Assembly: GCA_950295325.1 (NCBI GenBank)
Contig: OX485804.1
Coordinates: 59,800,533 to 59,864,532, forward strand
Reading direction: 5' to 3'
Length of the DNA: 64,000 nucleotides
From: Polytrichum commune
Lineage: Eukaryota > Streptophyta > Polytrichopsida > Polytrichales > Polytrichaceae
Shown here: positions 62,301 through 64,000 of the stretch, piece after piece
Position numbering within the stretch: position 1 is the first letter of the stretch
How the letters are laid out: every line of letters begins with the position of its first letter
Made by a program: the position numbers and the translations under genes
The notes under the pieces: model-generated
What the model saw: the letters and a program-made list of their open reading frames with translations, nothing else
Databases searched by the model: none
Told to the model about the DNA's origin: nothing

Positions 62301-63972
62301 CAGGTTTTTGACTGTCTAAACCCAAGCTAGAATACAGTTACTGTAAAAGTACTGCTTCGTCTTCAAGTTTGTTACTTGATTTGTGGATATCAATAACATG
62401 TGCTCTGTAATCGGAAGTCAATGTAGGAAATTAATGGATAGTACATTGGTCTTGTCACTGATTTAGACACAGGAAATCTACTGCTACTCAAAAAGCTACA
62501 CATGTATGTAAGTCAGAGTTGAGGTTGGAAAGATTGGAAAGTTTGACAAGGAGTTCATTTTTATATATCTGTCTCTTGGCCAAAGTCAAACACCTCTCCT
62601 TCATTTCACCAATTTTGGATAATGGTACCACTTAAACATCATAAATTGTCCAAAGGAGCGGAAACTCCCTACCAAAACATGAGTTGTTGAGAGACTCTAA
62701 GGATAACTCTATAAGGTGTAATGTATTTGTGAGTACGTATTGTTTATTTATTTAAATATAAATATTGTACGTCTGGGGTAGTTTTTTTGAATATCTCTGA
62801 ATTTTTTTGTTGGGGGCTGGATTGTGAAATAGCTTTGCAGTGGAGTCGATGAAAATGCGGTGGGTGCATGTGCCCAGCTTGTTTTTGCACCTGTGGATGC
62901 GGCTGTATCAGATGATGTGCCTCTACTACCGTCCGGTTTTCGAGTTATCCCCCTTGACTGCAGTCTGCTCGTAAGTAACATAGCATCCCTACGTCAGTTT
63001 AGAGGGCAAGATGGAAGTTTAGCATGCATTAGAATTTATCCTTCAATTCAATGGGACTTTTTGTCCGGAGTTCGTCCCCTATGATTTCCATTGGTTGTCC
63101 TGCATAACATATCAATAATTTCTTCCCACTTGTGATGCATACTCAAATGTAATGTTTGAATCTAAATGAAGAGCAATGTATTTCAGTCATTGAGTTTGGC
63201 CCTCAATAGAGTTAGCGTAACTCAATGGGACTTTCTGTTGGGATTTGGTCCCTTCTGATTTTGCATTGGTTGACTTGTATAGAATATTAATAGTTTCTTT
63301 CCACTTGTGCTGCATGCTTGGAGGTAATGTTTGAATGTGAATGAAGAGCAACCTATTTCGGTTGATTGAGGACCAAACTCATTGTTATCACCTCTTGGCA
63401 TGAAAAATTGAATTTGACCCTCAATGGACCAGTATAGAATGTACTTTGTTGAAACCTGCACACTACTACCTCCAAGCATGTACCACAAATGTACTGAACA
63501 TGGAAGGTGTTGTATGCAAATCAATCAATTCCTGACAAAAAATTATGTGGAGTTAGAGGATATATATATATATATATATATATTTGAACAATCTAATCTA
63601 GTTTTATAGACCTAAAATTTGAATTGCGTGTAAATCTCAGGATGGGTTGGGGTTATCTCGAACACTTGACTTGGCCTCTTCATTGGAAGGTGGACCTGAG
63701 GGAGGTCGCCTGGACGGTGGTGACAGTGGACATTGTGCAACTGGAAATTTGCGTTCCGTGCTTACAATAGCCTTTCAATTCACTTACGACGCGCATACAC
63801 GTGAAAGCTGTGCAGCCATGGCTCGCCAATATGTCCGGACTGTGGTGGCGTCTGTCCAACGTGTTGCGATGGCATTGGCTCCGTCCCGTGTTCCATCCCA
63901 CATGGGCGACCGTCAGCCCCAAGGGTCCCCCGATGCAATTGTATTAGCCCAACGGATCTTGCAAAGCTACAG
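56162..63972 (+). CDS. C3HDZ: Class III HD-Zip (HD-Zip III) transcription factor, 15 exons visible, 3' part beyond window
   Basis: Nuclear DNA-binding regulator of the REVOLUTA/PHABULOSA/ATHB8/CORONA family, which in land plants controls meristem, leaf-polarity and vascular patterning (family knowledge). Coding exons read from the sequence: 56162-56361, 56636-56837, 57464-57573, 58058-58148, 58403-58498, 58929-59042, 59329-59412, 59667-59822, 60201-60275, 60382-60485, 60978-61173, 61448-61618, 62226-62303, 62833-62970, 63641-63972. All join in phase with GT-AG introns and give 715 residues plus two bases. The homeodomain (about 14-74) has WFQNRR at 62-67. A zipper of six leucines spaced by seven follows (79, 86, 93, 100, 107, 114). 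A START domain begins near 172 and a START-associated region follows. The last exon enters the region before the C-terminal MEKHLA domain. Family members are about 840 residues, so roughly 130 are missing beyond a donor site at 63973. No frameshift or premature stop was seen. Confidence 0.97.
56636..56837 (+). CDS. C3HDZ: HD-Zip III exon 2 (leucine zipper)
   Basis: Completes Arg67 and encodes CREKQRKEA, the family-specific end of the homeodomain, then the zipper with Leu at 79, 86, 93, 100, 107 and 114. It ends at residue 134 (RRRLRDP). The acceptor is tgcag and the donor is gtatgt. The zipper mediates dimerisation before DNA binding (family knowledge). Confidence 0.96.
56925..57463 (+). repeat. 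Tandem duplication (~255 bp) within intron 2
   Basis: Two diverged units share caacctagatttagttcatt, seen at 57161 and 57416 (255 bases apart), as well as gcagcctgtgcgc versus gcagtctgtgggc, gggacatg and agagtcacaatcttca. The second unit ends at the acceptor of exon 3. Each unit also begins near a cryptic ttgcag acceptor. Confidence 0.8.
57464..57573 (+). CDS. C3HDZ: HD-Zip III exon 3 (linker)
   Basis: Encodes residues 135-170 plus two bases of Gly171: a Ser/Thr-rich linker with the family signature T-D-T-S-S-D-S-V-V-T and ending SPRESSPAG. A run of T before the cag acceptor forms a strong polypyrimidine tract. The donor gtgtgt lies within ctgggtgtgt. The exact junction was chosen because it keeps phase with exon 4. 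Confidence 0.93.
57629..57971. mobile_element. Fold-back MITE in intron 3, PIF/Harbinger-like
   Basis: A 343-bp element whose two halves are reverse complements of each other (imperfect, ~160-bp arms). It begins gagttatcctttaactcaa and ends gaggataact. TTA flanks both ends (57626-57628 and 57972-57974), a 3-bp TSD as used by PIF/Harbinger elements. Related copies lie in introns 11, 12 and 14. Confidence 0.85.
58058..58148 (+). CDS. C3HDZ: HD-Zip III exon 4 (START begins; 5' half of miR166 site)
   Basis: Encodes residues 171-201, LLSIAEETVTEFISKATGTA followed by IDWIQLPGMK. This is the start of the START lipid-binding-type domain. Its last 11 bases are the 5' half of the miR165/166 target. 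Donor gttagt. Confidence 0.96.
58138..58412 (+). promoter_or_regulatory. miR165/166 target site, split by intron 4
   Basis: The 21-base site is formed only after splicing. Bases 58138-58148 (cgggtatgaag) join 58403-58412 (cctggtccgg). Against the canonical miR166 sequence I recall, mismatches fall opposite the miRNA 3' part (first base and fifth base of the site) and there is a G:U pair at the other end. The 15-base core atgaagcctggtccg pairs fully. The site encodes Pro-Gly-Met-Lys-Pro-Gly-Pro in the START domain. Conservation of this site and its interruption by an intron are known for the family. Confidence 0.93.
58403..58498 (+). CDS. C3HDZ: HD-Zip III exon 5 (START; 3' half of miR166 site)
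   Basis: Encodes residues 202-233, PGPDAIGIVAISHGCPGVAA then RACGLVGLEPSK. The first 10 bases complete the miR165/166 target. Acceptor ttgcag, donor gtgtga. Confidence 0.96.
58929..59042 (+). CDS. C3HDZ: HD-Zip III exon 6 (START)
   Basis: Encodes residues 234-271, VAELLKDRPSWLPDC through GNGGTVELVYTQ, a conserved START segment of the family. The acceptor is aacag and the donor is gtatag. Confidence 0.95.
59329..59412 (+). CDS. C3HDZ: HD-Zip III exon 7 (START)
   Basis: Encodes residues 272-299, MYAPTTLAPPRDFCTLRYTS then ILDDGNWV. The MYAPTTLAP motif is near-invariant in HD-Zip III proteins. Acceptor aacag, donor gtacgt. Confidence 0.95.
59667..59822 (+). CDS. C3HDZ: HD-Zip III exon 8 (START)
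   Basis: Encodes residues 300-351: ICERSLTGAQGGPTMP, then FIRAEMLPSGYLIRPCDGGG and IIHIVDHLDLE. All are hallmark START motifs of this class. Acceptor ttcag, donor gtgtgc. Confidence 0.96.
60201..60275 (+). CDS. C3HDZ: HD-Zip III exon 9 (end of START)
   Basis: Encodes residues 352-376, SWSVPEVLRPLYESSAVLAQ then KTTIT. Acceptor ttgcag, donor gtaagc. Confidence 0.95.
60382..60485 (+). CDS. C3HDZ: HD-Zip III exon 10
   Basis: Encodes residues 377-410 plus two bases of Arg411. It begins ALRYLRRLAQESSGDV and ends LRGLSQRLA. The middle (PRSGQPAVL) differs somewhat from the more common GWGRQPAVLR. The preceding intron is the shortest in the gene, 106 bp. Confidence 0.94.
60690..60790. repeat. Dispersed repeat fragment in intron 10
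   Basis: This stretch, containing gactacaagcctgccac and agtgacttcataaggcccac, resembles 20580-20680, which contains aactacaagccttgccatc and agtgaccacacaaggcccac. The element boundaries were not found. Confidence 0.55.
60978..61173 (+). CDS. C3HDZ: HD-Zip III exon 11 (START-associated region)
   Basis: Encodes Arg411-Gln476, starting RGFNQAVNGFADDGW and ending GGGTLCAKASMLLQ. The middle, including VSVVLNEAATTKC, is the variable part of the family. The acceptor lies in atcaggggg and was chosen for phase. Donor gtgagc. Confidence 0.95.
61237..61400. mobile_element. Partial copy of the intronic fold-back MITE (intron 11)
   Basis: It begins gagttatcctttaactcaa, as in the intron 3 copy, and is preceded by TAA (61234-61236). 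Only the left arm is recognisable. The right arm is absent or too diverged before exon 12. Confidence 0.75.
61448..61618 (+). CDS. C3HDZ: HD-Zip III exon 12
   Basis: Encodes residues 477-533, NVPPAMLIQFLREHRSEWAD, then a diverged stretch (CDIDADAATAFRSSTRNSNG) and LPLSLAHSVAQEE. The segment usually read as YSAAALKASPYSVPG in relatives, as I recall it, is changed here. Confidence 0.95.
61675..62030. mobile_element. Fold-back MITE in intron 12
   Basis: A 356-bp copy of the same family as the intron 3 element. The left end agttacttcaatgg and the right end cttggaggataactc are flanked by TAA at 61672-61674 and 62031-62033. Internal landmarks shared with the other copies are ggttcattgagggcc and gtgttgtatgcaaa. 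Confidence 0.85.
62226..62303 (+). CDS. C3HDZ: HD-Zip III exon 13
   Basis: Encodes residues 534-559, FLEVVKLERHGGPVDGIHIR then DNFLLQ. It matches the family FLEV(V/I)(K/R)LEGH...RDMFLLQ in position and pattern. Acceptor tacag, donor gttttt. Confidence 0.93.
62833..62970 (+). CDS. C3HDZ: HD-Zip III exon 14
   Basis: Encodes residues 560-605, LCSGVDENAVGACAQLVFAP, then PLLPSGFRVIPLD and CSLL. The acceptor is gaaatag and the donor is gtaagt. Confidence 0.95.
63032..63560. mobile_element. Fold-back MITE, one and a half copies in intron 14
   Basis: A left arm (63032 to about 63200, after TTA at 63029-63031) is followed by a second left arm (from about 63208) and one right arm ending near 63560 at an AT microsatellite. 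Shared landmarks are caatgggactttctg, gagcaacctatttcggtt and gtgttgtatgcaaat. It could be a nested insertion or a tandem duplication of the left arm. Confidence 0.75.
63559..63584. repeat. (TA)n microsatellite at end of intronic MITE
   Basis: About 13 TA units directly after the right arm of the intron 14 element, 55 bases before exon 15. Confidence 0.9.
63641..63972 (+). CDS. C3HDZ: HD-Zip III exon 15 (last exon in window)
   Basis: Encodes residues 606-715 plus two bases. Motifs in order are SRTLDLASSLEGG, GNLRSVLTIAFQFTY, AAMARQYVRTVVASVQRVAM and ILQSYR. A donor (gttagg) follows at 63973, so the MEKHLA domain exons lie outside the window. Confidence 0.95.
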
Positions 63973-64000
63973 GTTAGGAATAATCATTGCCTGTGACTTC

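Overview
This is a nuclear fragment of a land-plant genome. One gene can be recognised with confidence: a class III homeodomain-leucine zipper (HD-Zip III) transcription factor on the + strand. Its start codon is at 56162. Fifteen coding exons run in phase to 63972, encoding about 715 residues, and the C-terminal part lies beyond the window. All introns are GT-AG. The transcript carries the miR165/166 target site in its START-domain exons, and intron 4 cuts that site in two. HD-Zip III genes are specific to streptophytes. Protein features such as the FCTLRYT and NLRSVLTIAFQFTY segments look closer to what I recall of non-seed plants (moss or lycophyte type) than of flowering plants. The species cannot be named from this sequence.

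The ~52 kb upstream of the gene holds no convincing intact protein-coding gene. It is AT-rich and made of decayed mobile DNA, tandem arrays and microsatellites. Several elements can be bounded to the base by their terminal repeats and target-site duplications (TSDs). Two are solo-LTR-like elements of one family in opposite orientation (18206-19983 and 41519-43257, perfect 5-bp TSDs). Two are hAT-type miniature elements (25211-25637 and 29951-30327, perfect 8-bp TSDs). Several are PIF/Harbinger-type elements with TAA/TTA TSDs, including a 427-bp element (34322-34748) nested in a 98-bp tandem array that itself forms the right end of a larger element (32820-34965). There are also coding remnants: a hAT transposase dimerisation domain (35447-35698, minus), a Ty1/copia gag remnant (40487-41006, minus), and weaker LINE-like and methyltransferase-like traces.

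Layout: 0-13.7 kb, anonymous repeat-rich DNA; 13.76-16.7 kb, two related satellite arrays separated by a GC-rich insert; 18.2-20 kb, first solo LTR; 20-32.8 kb, anonymous DNA with the two hAT miniature elements, a 125-bp array and an interstitial telomere repeat; 32.8-38.1 kb, dense terminal-inverted-repeat elements; 39.4-45.8 kb, copia remnant with the second solo LTR nested nearby; 46-52.3 kb, tandem and dispersed repeats; 52.6-56.15 kb, putative 5' leader and leader intron(s) of the HD-Zip III gene; 56.16-64 kb, its coding region.

The gene has been colonised by the same kind of small elements. Four of its introns carry copies of one ~350-bp fold-back element, and intron 2 contains a tandem duplication. 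I saw no operon-like, CRISPR, defence or other novel multi-gene system. The most distinctive biology is the split miR166 site, the fold-back elements inside a single developmental regulator, and the nested transposon and satellite structures.
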